Shown: positions 1 to 8,523 of the stretch, piece after piece
Layout: each line of letters begins with the position of its first letter
How positions within the stretch are numbered: position 1 is the first letter of the stretch
Source of the DNA: Microbacterium sp. Au-Mic1
GTDB taxonomy: Bacteria > Actinomycetota > Actinomycetes > Actinomycetales > Microbacteriaceae
Length of the DNA: 64,000 nucleotides
Assembly (NCBI RefSeq): GCF_021341785.1
Contig: NZ_JAJTTF010000002.1
Span: 310,001 to 374,000, forward strand
Direction: 5' to 3'
Notes under the pieces: model-generated
What the model saw: the letters and a program-made list of their open reading frames with translations, nothing else
What the model was told of the DNA's origin: nothing
Databases searched by the model: none
Program-made: the position numbers and the translations under genes

Positions 1-805
1 ACAGGCGCCCGTCCGGTGCACCGAGGCTCGTGATCGCGGCGATCTCGGCGGCGCTCAGCCGCACCTGAGCGGCGGCGAGGTTCAGGGCCTGGTGCACGAC
101 GGTCGCGGCCTTGGGGATCGCGACGACCCCGCGTGCCGCGTGCCAAGCCAGCACGGCCTGCGCCGGCGTGATGCCGTGCGCGGTCGCGACGGTGCTGATC
201 GCCGGATCCTCGAGCGCCTCGCCGGCGCGGCCGAGCGGGCTCCACGCCTCCGTGATGATGCCGTGGGCGCGGTGATAGGCGAGCGCCTCCTCCTGCGGGA
301 AGCGCGGGTGCAGCTCGATCTGGTTGACGACGGGACGCACCCCCGTCGCGTCCTCGATGCGCTCCAGATGCTCGGGCAGGAAGTTCGAGACGCCGATCTG
401 GCGCACCAGGCCCCGTTCGCGCGCCTCGATGAGCGCCTGCCAGGCCTCGACATACGCGTCCACCCGCGGCAGCGGCCAGTGGATGAGGAACAGATCGATC
501 GCGTCGACGCCGAGGCGGAACCGGCTCTCCTCGATGGCGTCGAGAGCCTTGGCACGCGCGTGGTGGCGTCCGGCCAGCTTCGAGGTGACGATGAGCTCTG
601 CGCGATCGACGGCAGCCCCCGAGATGCCCCAGCCGACGGCACCCTCGTTCTCGTAGTTGAAGGCCGAGTCGATCAGCCGGTAGCCGTTCTCGATGCCGCT
701 GCGGACCGCGTCCGCGCCGGCCTCTCCACGGAAGCCGTAGGTGCCGAGGCCCTGGGCGGGCAGGGCGAATCCGTTGTGGGCGATGAAGGGGGACGCATCG
801 GACAT
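1..805 (-). CDS. aldo/keto reductase, C-terminus cut by window edge
   Basis: NADPH-dependent aldo/keto reductase of the 2,5-diketo-gluconate reductase-like group, a cytosolic TIM barrel that reduces small carbonyl compounds. The ATG at 805 follows a GGAG-type ribosome site and gives MSDASPFIAHNGF. The catalytic tetrad is visible: Asp and Tyr in the IDSAFNYENE segment, Lys in TSKLAG, and His in FLIHWPLP. A GVSNF motif and an EAWSPLGR segment, both typical of the family, follow. About 268 residues are present and only the last few are missing, since the visible end (ITSLGAPDGRL) matches the usual family tail. It stands alone and diverges from the polymerase gene at 951. The substrate cannot be told from sequence. 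Confidence 0.9.
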   Translation of the reverse strand, partial: MSDASPFIAHNGFALPAQGLGTYGFRGEAGADAVRSGIENGYRLIDSAFNYENEGAVGWGISGAAVDRAELIVTSKLAGRHHARAKALDAIEESRFRLGVDAIDLFLIHWPLPRVDAYVEAWQALIEARERGLVRQIGVSNFLPEHLERIEDATGVRPVVNQIELHPRFPQEEALAYHRAHGIITEAWSPLGRAGEALEDPAISTVATAHGITPAQAVLAWHAARGVVAIPKAATVVHQALNLAAAQVRLSAAEIAAITSLGAPDGRL

Positions 806-937
806 GGGGGACTCCTCTCCGGTGACTCCACGCTAACCGCCGTCGGGGTCCGGGTGCGCGGGTGCTGATACACGCCGACACACCCGGGGATCCGGCCTGT
901 CGCGTCGACGATGCCGTGCACGGTCGTTCCGAAGGCG

Positions 938-943
938 TAGATT
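938..943 (+). promoter_or_regulatory. -10 box for leaderless transcript of the family A polymerase
   Basis: TAGATT lies 7 nt upstream of the ATG at 951, and no Shine-Dalgarno sequence precedes that start. This spacing places the transcription start at or next to the A of the ATG, so the mRNA is probably leaderless. Confidence 0.55.
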
Positions 944-950
944 CGAAGAC

Positions 951-2681
951 ATGATCGAATCGGCGGTTCCGCACACGGTCGTGCTGGGACGGTCCGCGCG
1001 ACGCGACAGCTGGACGATGGTGCGGCTCGACGAGCGAGGCTCGGAGCTGGGCCGGAACGACGTCGCCGCAGCCGCGCTGAACGCCGAGGTCGCTGACCTC
1101 GAGGGAAGGGCCCATCCGCGCTGGGTGGTGCGGCATCTGCGCGAGGTGTATCCGCCGCTGCTCGCCGCCGGAGTCAGGATCCGCCGCGCGCACGATCTCC
1201 TGCTCTGTCACGCGATCCTTCGCGACACGGCGAGTCTCGCGGATCCGGTCCCACCCTCGTCGCGCTGGATCCGATCCGATCCGCTGGCGACGACGATCGC
1301 GATGCCCGCCCTGTTCGACCTGCACGAGGTCGCTCCACCGGAATCCGGCGACCCGTTCGCGGAGGTCGACGAGCTCCTCGCCGAGTACGCACGCCAGCGC
1401 GCCGCTCTGGGGCGCGCACCGGACGGCCGCCTGGCCCTGCTGTGCGCCGCCGAGTCGACCGGTGCCCTGGTCGCGGAGGAGATGACGGCCGCCGGCCTGC
1501 CGTGGAGCACCGCGGTGCACGAAGGGCTGCTCGCCGACTCGCTCGGTCCGCGACCGGTGCTCGGCGCGCGGCCTGCGCGGATGGCCGAGCTCGCGGCCCT
1601 GATCGGCGAGACCCTGGAGGACGCCGCGGTCAACCCCGACAGTCCGCCCCGCCTGCTGAAGGCGCTGCGGCGGTCCGGGATCCTGGTCGAATCGACCTCG
1701 CGCTGGGAGCTCGGCGAGATCGAGCACCCCGTCGTCGAACCGCTCCTGGCCTACAAGAAGCTCGCGCGGCTGTACACGGCCAACGGCTGGGCCTGGCTTG
1801 CCGAGTGGGTGCACGAGGGACGCTTCCGACCCGTCTACCTCACCGGCGGCGTGGTCACGGGCCGCTGGGCGTCGAGCGGCGGGGGAGCCCTGCAGATCCC
1901 GCGGAGCCTGCGCCCCGCGGTGCGCGCCGACGAGGGCTGGACGCTGATCTGCGCGGACGTGGCGCAGCTGGAGCCGCGGGTCCTGGCGGCGATGTCGAAG
2001 GACCGGGCGATGGCCGCGGCCGCGCGCGGCGCCGACCTGTACGAGGGCGTCGTGCGTTCGGGGGCGGTGCAGACGCGGCAGGAGGCGAAGTACGCCGTCC
2101 TCGGGGCCATGTACGGCGCCACCACAGGGCCCAGCGGTCAGCTCGGCCCGCGGCTGCGCACCGTCTTCCCCCGGGCGATGGCGCTCGTGGACGGCGCGGC
2201 GAAGACGGGGGAGGACGGGGGCGTCGTCTCGACGCTCCTCGGTCGCAGCTCACCCCGACCGGATGCGCACTGGACCGCGGCGCAGTCGCGCGCGAGCGAT
2301 CCCGACGCGGACGGGGCCGACGAGCGTCTGGCGCGCAGCAGAGCCAGGGACCGGGGCCGGTTCACGCGCAACTTCGTGGTGCAGGGCACCGCGGCGGAGT
2401 GGTCCCTGCTCTGGCTCGCCGAGATCCGGCACCGCCTGACCGCGCTGCCCGATGCCCCGGAGCCCGCGCCGGGGTCGGGGCCGGTGTTCTCGCGGCGCGC
2501 GCACCTGGCGTTCTTCCTGCATGACGAGGTGATCGTCCACGCGCCGCAGACGCAGGCCGACGAGGCCGCGCGCGTGGTGCAGGATGCGGCGGACGCGGCG
2601 ACCCGCCGGCTGTTCCCCGGATTCGAGATCGACATCCCTCTCGACCTGCGGATCGCCGTGGATGCGGGCAAGGACTCCTAG
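951..2681 (+). CDS. stand-alone family A (PolA-like) DNA polymerase
   Basis: A 576-residue polymerase of the actinobacterial group usually annotated as bifunctional 3'-5' exonuclease/DNA polymerase, separate from PolI proper. Polymerase motifs are in order: a GRWASS element replacing the usual GRLSS, motif A DVAQLEPR with Asp336, motif B RQEAKYAVLGAMYG with Lys380, and motif C HDE at 524-526. There is no 5' nuclease domain. The first ~220 residues correspond in position to the 3'-5' exonuclease domain but show no clear DxE acidic signature, so proofreading is doubtful. Template-dependent DNA synthesis in repair is a family-level inference. The gene appears to be leaderless and is followed directly by rnpB. 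Confidence 0.85.
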   Translation: MIESAVPHTVVLGRSARRDSWTMVRLDERGSELGRNDVAAAALNAEVADLEGRAHPRWVVRHLREVYPPLLAAGVRIRRAHDLLLCHAILRDTASLADPVPPSSRWIRSDPLATTIAMPALFDLHEVAPPESGDPFAEVDELLAEYARQRAALGRAPDGRLALLCAAESTGALVAEEMTAAGLPWSTAVHEGLLADSLGPRPVLGARPARMAELAALIGETLEDAAVNPDSPPRLLKALRRSGILVESTSRWELGEIEHPVVEPLLAYKKLARLYTANGWAWLAEWVHEGRFRPVYLTGGVVTGRWASSGGGALQIPRSLRPAVRADEGWTLICADVAQLEPRVLAAMSKDRAMAAAARGADLYEGVVRSGAVQTRQEAKYAVLGAMYGATTGPSGQLGPRLRTVFPRAMALVDGAAKTGEDGGVVSTLLGRSSPRPDAHWTAAQSRASDPDADGADERLARSRARDRGRFTRNFVVQGTAAEWSLLWLAEIRHRLTALPDAPEPAPGSGPVFSRRAHLAFFLHDEVIVHAPQTQADEAARVVQDAADAATRRLFPGFEIDIPLDLRIAVDAGKDS

Positions 2682-2690
2682 ACTGGATCC

Positions 2691-3066
2691 GAACGGGTCG
2701 GCTGGACGGTCGCGTGGCGGGAGACCGCACCGAGGAACGTCCGGGCTCCACAGGGCAGGGCGGTGGGTAACACCCACCCGGAGCAATCCGCGAGACAGTG
2801 CCACAGAGAGAAGACCGCCGCGGTCCGCAGGGCCGAGGTAAGGGTGAAAGGGTGGTGTAAGAGACCACCGGGGGCCGTGGTGACACGGCTCGCCAGGTAA
2901 ACCTCGCCCGGAGCAAGGCCAGACAGGGGATGATGACGCGGCTCGCCGAGTCCCCGGGTAGGCCGCTGGAGCGGCGCGGCAACGCGTCGCCGAGAGAGAT
3001 GACCGTCGAAGGGAACCCCGAGAGGGGCCCCGGCACAGAACCCGGCGTACAGGCCGGCCCGTTCCT
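2691..3066 (+). ncRNA. rnpB: RNase P RNA (class A)
   Basis: The catalytic RNA of RNase P, which removes 5' leaders from precursor tRNAs. Conserved core elements are in the expected order: the GAGGAACGTCCGGGCTCCAC segment near the 5' end, the ACAGTGCCACAGAGA stretch, GGGTGAAAGGGTGGTGTAAG, CCAGGTAAACC, and the 3' ACAGAACCCGGCGTACAGGC element. The 5' GGGTCGGC and 3' GCCGGCCC ends can pair as helix P1. Length is about 370 nt, normal for a high-GC actinobacterium. Exact ends are estimated from the P1 pairing. A strong hairpin follows at 3076. Confidence 0.96.
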
Positions 3067-3075
3067 CTCACGAAG

Positions 3076-3111
3076 AAGGCCCGGATCCGCAGCTCAGCGG
3101 ATCCGGGCCTT
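3076..3111. terminator. bidirectional terminator between rnpB and ppgK
   Basis: Perfect 15-bp stem (3076-3090 with 3097-3111) around a 6-nt loop, with A-rich sequence before it and T residues after it. It lies between rnpB and the convergent ppgK and can stop transcripts from both sides. Confidence 0.85.
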
Positions 3112-3126
3112 TCGGCGTAGGGGAGG

Positions 3127-3870
3127 TCAGTCGCCGGCGAGCGAGGCCGCGCCGATGATGCCGGACGAGTTGCGATGGATCGCCGCGACGATCGGGGTCT
3201 TCAGCTCCAGCAGCGGGATGAACTTGTCCGGGTGCTTGGAGACACCGCCGCCCACGACGAACAGGTCGGGGCTGAACAGGAACTCGACGTGCGAGAAGAA
3301 GTCCTGCAGGCGAGCAGACCACGCCTCCCAGCCCAGCTCGTCGCGCTCCATGGCCGAGTAGGCGGCCCACTTCTCGATCGACTCGCCGCGGAAGTTCAGG
3401 TGGCCGAGCTCGGTGTTCGGCACCAGCACTCCGTCGTACAGGAACGCGGATCCGATGCCGGTTCCCAGCGTCGCGAGGATCGTGAGCCCCCTGGCATCGC
3501 GCGCCGCGCCATGGCGGCTCTCGGCGACACCGGCGGCGTCCGCGTCGTTCACGAAGTGGATCTCGCGGCCCAGCCCGTCCTCGAAGAAGCGCTCGGCCTC
3601 GAAGCCGATCCATTCCTTGGAGATGTTCGCGGCGGAGAGGGTCTTGCCGTACTTGACGATCGCCGGGAAGGCCACGCCGAGGGGCAGGGTGGAATCCTGC
3701 ACGCCCAGCGTCGTGAGCACCTCCTTGACGGCGACGAGGACGTCGGCCGGCGCCGCGCCCTTCGGGGTGGGGACCCGGATGCGGTCCGAGTCGAGGGTCC
3801 CGTGCTCGAGGTCGACGATCCCGGCCTTGATGCCGGTTCCGCCGATGTCCACGCCGATCGCTTTTGCCAT
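3127..3870 (-). CDS. ppgK: polyphosphate glucokinase (ROK family)
   Basis: Phosphorylates glucose to glucose-6-phosphate using inorganic polyphosphate, or ATP in many homologues (EC 2.7.1.63); cytosolic. The protein has 247 residues, the usual PPGK length. The N-terminal phosphate loop is GVDIGGTGIKAG and the second is ATLGTGIGSAFL. The ELGHLNFRGESIEKW segment, where other ROK kinases have a zinc site, is of the polyphosphate glucokinase type. The C-terminus carries VVGGGVSKHPDKF. I chose the ATG at 3870 rather than the TTG two codons upstream because a -10 box sits 7 nt before it. It diverges from the small gene at 3936 and converges on rnpB. Confidence 0.93.
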   Translation of the reverse strand: MAKAIGVDIGGTGIKAGIVDLEHGTLDSDRIRVPTPKGAAPADVLVAVKEVLTTLGVQDSTLPLGVAFPAIVKYGKTLSAANISKEWIGFEAERFFEDGLGREIHFVNDADAAGVAESRHGAARDARGLTILATLGTGIGSAFLYDGVLVPNTELGHLNFRGESIEKWAAYSAMERDELGWEAWSARLQDFFSHVEFLFSPDLFVVGGGVSKHPDKFIPLLELKTPIVAAIHRNSSGIIGAASLAGD

Positions 3871-3877
3871 GCGCAAC

Positions 3878-3883
3878 AGCCTA
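3878..3883 (-). promoter_or_regulatory. -10 box for leaderless ppgK
   Basis: Read on the minus strand this is TAGGCT, 7 nt before the ATG at 3870. There is no ribosome binding site between box and start. Confidence 0.5.
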
Positions 3884-3903
3884 GCGAGAGGCGGGCGCGC
3901 CAG

Positions 3904-3909
3904 TAGGAT
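3904..3909 (+). promoter_or_regulatory. -10 box of the glnA2 operon
   Basis: TAGGAT lies about 27 nt upstream of the ATG at 3936. The transcript would have a short leader containing the AGGAGG ribosome site at 3923-3928. It is back to back with the ppgK promoter. Confidence 0.45.
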
Positions 3910-3935
3910 CGTGACAAAGCCCAGGAGGAGCAGCG

Positions 3936-4139
3936 ATGTCCGGCGAGAGCAAGTACTGGTTCAACAGCAGCACCGGCGAGGTCGAATACGGTCTGGAATC
4001 GCCGTCGATCGACCGGATCGGCCCGTTCGACACCGCCGAGGAGGCCGCCCGCGCCCCTGAGGTGCTCCAGGAGCGTGCCAAGGCCTGGGCCGACGAGGAC
4101 GCGGCCGAGGACAACTGGGGCGCGGACGGCGCTCGATGA
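3936..4139 (+). CDS. small conserved actinobacterial protein, SPOR-like
   Basis: A 67-residue acidic cytosolic protein with a strong AGGAGG site 7 nt before its ATG. Its core (KYWFNSSTGEVEYG, then DRIGPFDTAEEA) matches the small proteins found ahead of glnA2 in many actinobacteria, sometimes annotated as SPOR-domain proteins. The stop overlaps the glnA2 start by ATGA, so the two are translationally coupled. Its role is unknown. The link to glutamine synthetase is from position only. Confidence 0.75.
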   Translation: MSGESKYWFNSSTGEVEYGLESPSIDRIGPFDTAEEAARAPEVLQERAKAWADEDAAEDNWGADGAR

Positions 4140-5482
4140 GCGGGATGGACAAGCAGCGGGACTTCGTGCTGCGCACCATCGAGGAGCGCGGCGTCAAGTT
4201 CATCCGGCTCTGGTTCACCGACGTGATCGGCACCCTGAAGTCGGTGGCGATCGCGCCCGCCGAGGTCGAGGGCGCGTTCGCCGAAGGCATCGGATTCGAC
4301 GGCTCCGCGATCGAGGGACTCACGCGCACGTTCGAGTCGGATCTGCTCGCGCAGCCGGATCCGACGACCTTCCAGATCCTGCCCTGGCGCGGAGAGATCG
4401 ATCCCACAGCGAGGATGTTCTGCGATCTGACGACGCCCGACGGGCGTCCGGCCGTCGCCGACCCGCGGCACGTGCTCAAGCGCACCCTGGCCAAGGCGGC
4501 GGATGCGGGGTTCACGTTCTACACGCACCCCGAGATCGAGTTCTACCTGCTGAAGTCTTCGCAGTACGGGCCGGAGGGTCCGGTGCCGGTCGACTCGGCG
4601 GGCTACTTCGACAACGTGCCCGGAGGCACCGCACACGACTTCCGTCGGCGCTCGGTGCGGATGCTCGAGGACCTCGGCATCTCGGTCGAGTACAGCCACC
4701 ACGAGGGCGGGCCCGGCCAGAACGAGATCGATCTCCGCTACGCGGACGCGCTCACCACGGCGGACAACATCATGACCTTCCGCACCGTGGTGAAGGAGGT
4801 CGCGATCGAGCAGGGCGTGTACGCCACGTTCATGCCGAAGCCGCTCAGCAATCACCCCGGCAGCGGCATGCACACGCACATGTCGCTGTTCGAGGGCGAC
4901 ATGAACGCCTTCTACGAGGAGGGCGCCAAGTATCAGCTCTCCCGCACGGGGCGTCAGTTCATCGCCGGACTCCTGCGGCACGCGAACGAGATCGCGGCGG
5001 TGACGAACCAGTTCGTGAACTCGTACAAGCGACTCTGGGGCGGGGACGAGGCGCCCAGCTTCGTGACGTGGGGTCACGCCAACCGCTCCGCCCTCATCCG
5101 CGTGCCGATGTACAAGCCGAACAAGGGGCAGTCCACGCGCATCGAGTACCGCGCCCTGGACTCCGCAGCGAACCCCTACCTCGCGTACGCGCTCATGCTC
5201 GCGGCCGGGCTCAAGGGCATCGAGGAGGGCTACGAGCTCCCGCCTGAGGCCGAGGACAACGTCTGGTCGCTGAGCGACACCGAGCGCCGCGCGCTGGGGT
5301 ATGCGTCGCTGCCGGCGAGCCTCGACCACGCGCTCGAGCTGATGGAGGAGTCGGAGCTCGTCGCCGAGACCCTCGGCGAGCAGGTGTTCACGTACGTGCT
5401 GCTGAACAAGCGCAAGGAGTGGGAGGCGTACCGCGGTCAGGTCACGCCGTTCGAGCTCAAGAGCAACCTCGAACTGCTCTGA
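4136..5482 (+). CDS. glnA2: glutamine synthetase type I, GlnA2-like
   Basis: ATP-dependent ligation of ammonia to glutamate, or to a glutamate-like acceptor, in the cytosol. It has 448 residues. The N-terminal beta-grasp domain contains GVKFIRLWFTDVIG. The catalytic domain shows EIEFYL, the NEIDLRYADAL segment, the SNHPGSGMHTHMS loop and the RIEYRALDSAANPYLAYA stretch. The short C-terminus follows the GSI-alpha pattern rather than the adenylylated GSI-beta pattern of glnA1. Order (small protein, glnA2, glnE) equals that in M. tuberculosis, which supports the glnA2 name. Many actinobacterial GlnA2-type paralogues have weak or no GS activity, so true activity is uncertain. Confidence 0.88.
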   Translation: MSGMDKQRDFVLRTIEERGVKFIRLWFTDVIGTLKSVAIAPAEVEGAFAEGIGFDGSAIEGLTRTFESDLLAQPDPTTFQILPWRGEIDPTARMFCDLTTPDGRPAVADPRHVLKRTLAKAADAGFTFYTHPEIEFYLLKSSQYGPEGPVPVDSAGYFDNVPGGTAHDFRRRSVRMLEDLGISVEYSHHEGGPGQNEIDLRYADALTTADNIMTFRTVVKEVAIEQGVYATFMPKPLSNHPGSGMHTHMSLFEGDMNAFYEEGAKYQLSRTGRQFIAGLLRHANEIAAVTNQFVNSYKRLWGGDEAPSFVTWGHANRSALIRVPMYKPNKGQSTRIEYRALDSAANPYLAYALMLAAGLKGIEEGYELPPEAEDNVWSLSDTERRALGYASLPASLDHALELMEESELVAETLGEQVFTYVLLNKRKEWEAYRGQVTPFELKSNLELL

Positions 5483-5494
5483 TCGGGGGTCGCG

Positions 5495-8476
5495 GTGCCC
5501 CGTTTCGACGATTCGCTCTCGCTGTCCGCGCTCGCCCGGCTGGGGTTCGTCGGGCTTTCCGCCGCGTCCGCCGGGCTGCGTGAACTGGGTGAGATCACCG
5601 GGCTCGCGCCGTCGTCGCTGATCGAACCGCTGCGCAGCGCCGACCCCGACGAGGCGCTGGCCGGGCTCATCCGCGTCGCGCGCCGGGATCCGTCCGCGGT
5701 GGACGCCGTGCTGTCGGACGCGGCGTCGCGCGCTCGCGCCTGGGCGGTGTTCGGCGCCTCGCCCGGTCTCAGCCGGTTCTTCGAGCGCCGTCCCGAGGAG
5801 CTCGCGCTGCTGCGTGAGGATCGGTCGGTACTGCCGACTGCCGATCAGCTGCGAGACGTGCTCCTGTCGGCCGTGGACGCGGCGGACGGATTCGCCGCGA
5901 CCGGAGACGCCACGGCCAGGATCCGGCTGCGTATCGCGTACCGGCGGGCGGTCGCGGGTATCGCCGCGTGGGATCTGACCGCGTCGGATCCTGTGACGGC
6001 GGTGGCGGCCGTCTCCGCGGCGCTCGCGGATGCGGCGTCCGCGGCGCTGGAGGCCGCGCTCGCGATCGCCCGCACCGCGGTCGCCGCCGACTCGGATGAC
6101 GTGCGCCGGGAGGTCGCCCTGACGCGCCTGGCGATCATCGGAATGGGCAAGACCGGCGCGCGCGAGCTGAACTACGTCAGTGACGTGGACGTGATCTACG
6201 TCGCCGGCACCGCGGACGAGGAGCGACTGAGCGAGCCCAGGGCGATCGACATCGCCACGCGCCTGGCGCGCGAGACGATGCAGGTCATCGTCGGGATCGA
6301 GGCGGAGCCGCCGCTCTGGGAGGTCGATGCGGCATTGCGCCCTGAGGGCAAGCAGGGTGCGCTCGTGCGCTCTCTGAGCTCCCACGTCGCCTACTACGAC
6401 CGCTGGGCCAAGAGCTGGGAGTTCCAGGCTCTGCTCAAAGCGCGGGCGATCGCCGGCGACCCCGCGCTGGGCGCCGCGTACATCGAAGCCGTGCAGCCGA
6501 AGGTGTGGTCGAGCGCCGCCCGCGAGGACTTCGTCGGCAGCGTGCAGCGCATGCGCGAGCGCGTCACCGAGCACATCGCTGCGGAGGACGTGCCGTATCA
6601 GCTCAAGCTCGGGCCGGGCGGCCTGCGCGACATCGAGTTCACCGTGCAGCTGCTGCAGCTCGTACACGGCCTCACGGATCCGCAGATCCGCACCAGGGGC
6701 ACCCTGGAGTCGCTCGACGCGCTCGTCGCCGGTGGCTACATCGGCCGGGCCGAGGCCGGACTGTTCGCGCACGACTACCGGGTGCTGCGACTGATCGAGC
6801 ACCGGCTGCAGCTGCGTGAGATGCAGCGCACCCACCTGGTGCCGCGCGAGGAGGAGGCGCTGCGCGTGCTGGGGCGTGCCACGGGCCTCGCCGAGACCGC
6901 CGACGGCATCAGGAAGGTGTGGGAGGACGTGCGCCGCGAGGTGCGGGACCTGCACACCCGGCTCTTCTATCGTCCGCTGCTGAGCGCGGTCGCCTCGCTG
7001 CCGGAGGAGGAGCGCACGCTCTCCACGGACCAGGCGCACGACCGTCTCGCGGCGATCGGCTTCCGCGATCCTGCAGGGGCGCTCCGCCACATCGGCGCGC
7101 TCACGACCGGGCTCAGCCGCAAGGCGACGATCCAGAAGCACCTCATGCCGGTCATGGTGCGCTGGTTCGCCGACGGCACGGATCCCGACTACGGCCTCAT
7201 CGCGTTCCGGCGGATCAGCGAGCGACTCGGTGACACCCCGTGGTTCCTGCGGATGCTGCGCGACTCGTCGGGGGCCGCGGAACGGCTCACCCGGCTGCTG
7301 TCGTCGTCGCGGTACGTCGGCGAGCTGATGGAGTGGATTCCGGAGTCGGTCGCCTGGCTGGAGAGCACCGAGCAGCTGCGGCCGCGCGCGCGGCAGGCGC
7401 TCGACGAGGAGGCCAGGGCGATCCAGACCCGGCACGACACGATCCTCGACGCGATGCGCTCGGTGCGCGCACTGCGCCGCCGCGAGCTGCTGCGCACCGC
7501 CATGGGCGCCGTGCTGGACGTGCTGACGATCGACGACGTCGCCATGGCGCTCACAGCGATCACCGACGCCACGATCCAGGCCGCGCTGCGGGCCGTGCGC
7601 CGGGATGTCGTGCCCGACGAGGACGACGTCCTGGACTTCTCCGTCATCGGGATGGGACGCTTCGGCGGTGCGGAGCTCGGGTTCGGATCCGACGCGGATG
7701 TGCTGTTCGTGTACGACGCGAACGGCGTCGATCCGCAACGCGCTCAGCAGCTCGCGGCGCGCATCGTCGCCGGGCTCAGGGAGCATCTGACGGATCACCG
7801 GCTGCCCCTCGAGCTCGACGCCGATCTGCGCCCCGAGGGCCGCAACGGCCCGCTCGTGCGCACGCTCGACGCGTATGCGGCGTACTACCGCCGCTGGTCG
7901 CTGTCCTGGGAGGCGCAGGCGCTGCTGCGCGCCCGCGGCGTCGCGGGCAGCCACAAGCTCATCGAGCGCTTCCTCGAGCTCGCCGACAGCGTGCGCTACC
8001 CGGAAGCGCTGGATCTCACGTCGCTGCGGGAGATCAAGCGGATCAAGGCGCGCGTCGAGGGCGAACGCCTGCCGCAGGGTGTCGATCCCCGTCGTCACCT
8101 CAAGCTCGGTCCCGGCACGCTCAGCGACGTGGAGTGGCTGATCCAGATCGTGCAGCTGCAGCACGCGCACGCCGTGCCGGCACTGCGGACGACCTCCACG
8201 CTCGCGGCGCTCGACGTCGCGATCGAGTCCGGTTTCGTGCCTGCCGCGGCGGGGGAGCGGCTGCGGGAGGCGTGGCGACTGTCCAGCAGGCTGCGGTCCG
8301 CGATGACGCTGCTCACCGGGCAGACGAAGGACGTGCTGCCGGCCGATCCCCGCGAGCTCGACGGCGTGGGCCGGATCCTCGGCTACCCCGACCGCTCGGC
8401 GGGCGCCGTCGAGGAGGAGTACCTGCGCGTCACGCGGCGGGCCAGAAAGGACTTCGAGACGCTGTTCTACGGCTGA
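5495..8476 (+). CDS. glnE: bifunctional glutamine synthetase adenylyltransferase/adenylyl-removing enzyme
   Basis: Attaches and removes AMP on the regulatory tyrosine of GSI-beta glutamine synthetase in response to nitrogen status. It has 993 residues, the usual full length. There are two nucleotidyltransferase domains: the N-terminal one has GMGKTGARELNYVSDVDV near residue 230 (adenylyl removal) and the C-terminal one has GMGRFGGAELGFGSDADV near residue 730 (adenylylation). Each is followed by a helical domain containing a KLGPG(G/T)L segment. The GTG start at 5495 follows GGGGG and lies 12 nt after the glnA2 stop, so the two form one operon. Its likely target is glnA1 at 15295-16719, which keeps the tyrosine site. 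Confidence 0.96.
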   Translation: MPRFDDSLSLSALARLGFVGLSAASAGLRELGEITGLAPSSLIEPLRSADPDEALAGLIRVARRDPSAVDAVLSDAASRARAWAVFGASPGLSRFFERRPEELALLREDRSVLPTADQLRDVLLSAVDAADGFAATGDATARIRLRIAYRRAVAGIAAWDLTASDPVTAVAAVSAALADAASAALEAALAIARTAVAADSDDVRREVALTRLAIIGMGKTGARELNYVSDVDVIYVAGTADEERLSEPRAIDIATRLARETMQVIVGIEAEPPLWEVDAALRPEGKQGALVRSLSSHVAYYDRWAKSWEFQALLKARAIAGDPALGAAYIEAVQPKVWSSAAREDFVGSVQRMRERVTEHIAAEDVPYQLKLGPGGLRDIEFTVQLLQLVHGLTDPQIRTRGTLESLDALVAGGYIGRAEAGLFAHDYRVLRLIEHRLQLREMQRTHLVPREEEALRVLGRATGLAETADGIRKVWEDVRREVRDLHTRLFYRPLLSAVASLPEEERTLSTDQAHDRLAAIGFRDPAGALRHIGALTTGLSRKATIQKHLMPVMVRWFADGTDPDYGLIAFRRISERLGDTPWFLRMLRDSSGAAERLTRLLSSSRYVGELMEWIPESVAWLESTEQLRPRARQALDEEARAIQTRHDTILDAMRSVRALRRRELLRTAMGAVLDVLTIDDVAMALTAITDATIQAALRAVRRDVVPDEDDVLDFSVIGMGRFGGAELGFGSDADVLFVYDANGVDPQRAQQLAARIVAGLREHLTDHRLPLELDADLRPEGRNGPLVRTLDAYAAYYRRWSLSWEAQALLRARGVAGSHKLIERFLELADSVRYPEALDLTSLREIKRIKARVEGERLPQGVDPRRHLKLGPGTLSDVEWLIQIVQLQHAHAVPALRTTSTLAALDVAIESGFVPAAAGERLREAWRLSSRLRSAMTLLTGQTKDVLPADPRELDGVGRILGYPDRSAGAVEEEYLRVTRRARKDFETLFYG

Positions 8477-8523
8477 CGGGTGCCGCGCGCCGTGTTCGGA
8501 CGCGGTGCGGCGAGGATGGTCTC

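Noticed and set aside
3881..8170. Very long open frame (1429 codons) on the minus strand opposite glnA2 and glnE
   Set aside because: It is antisense to two genes with intact motifs. Its product is His/Arg-rich without any domain, the usual shadow of GC-rich coding DNA.
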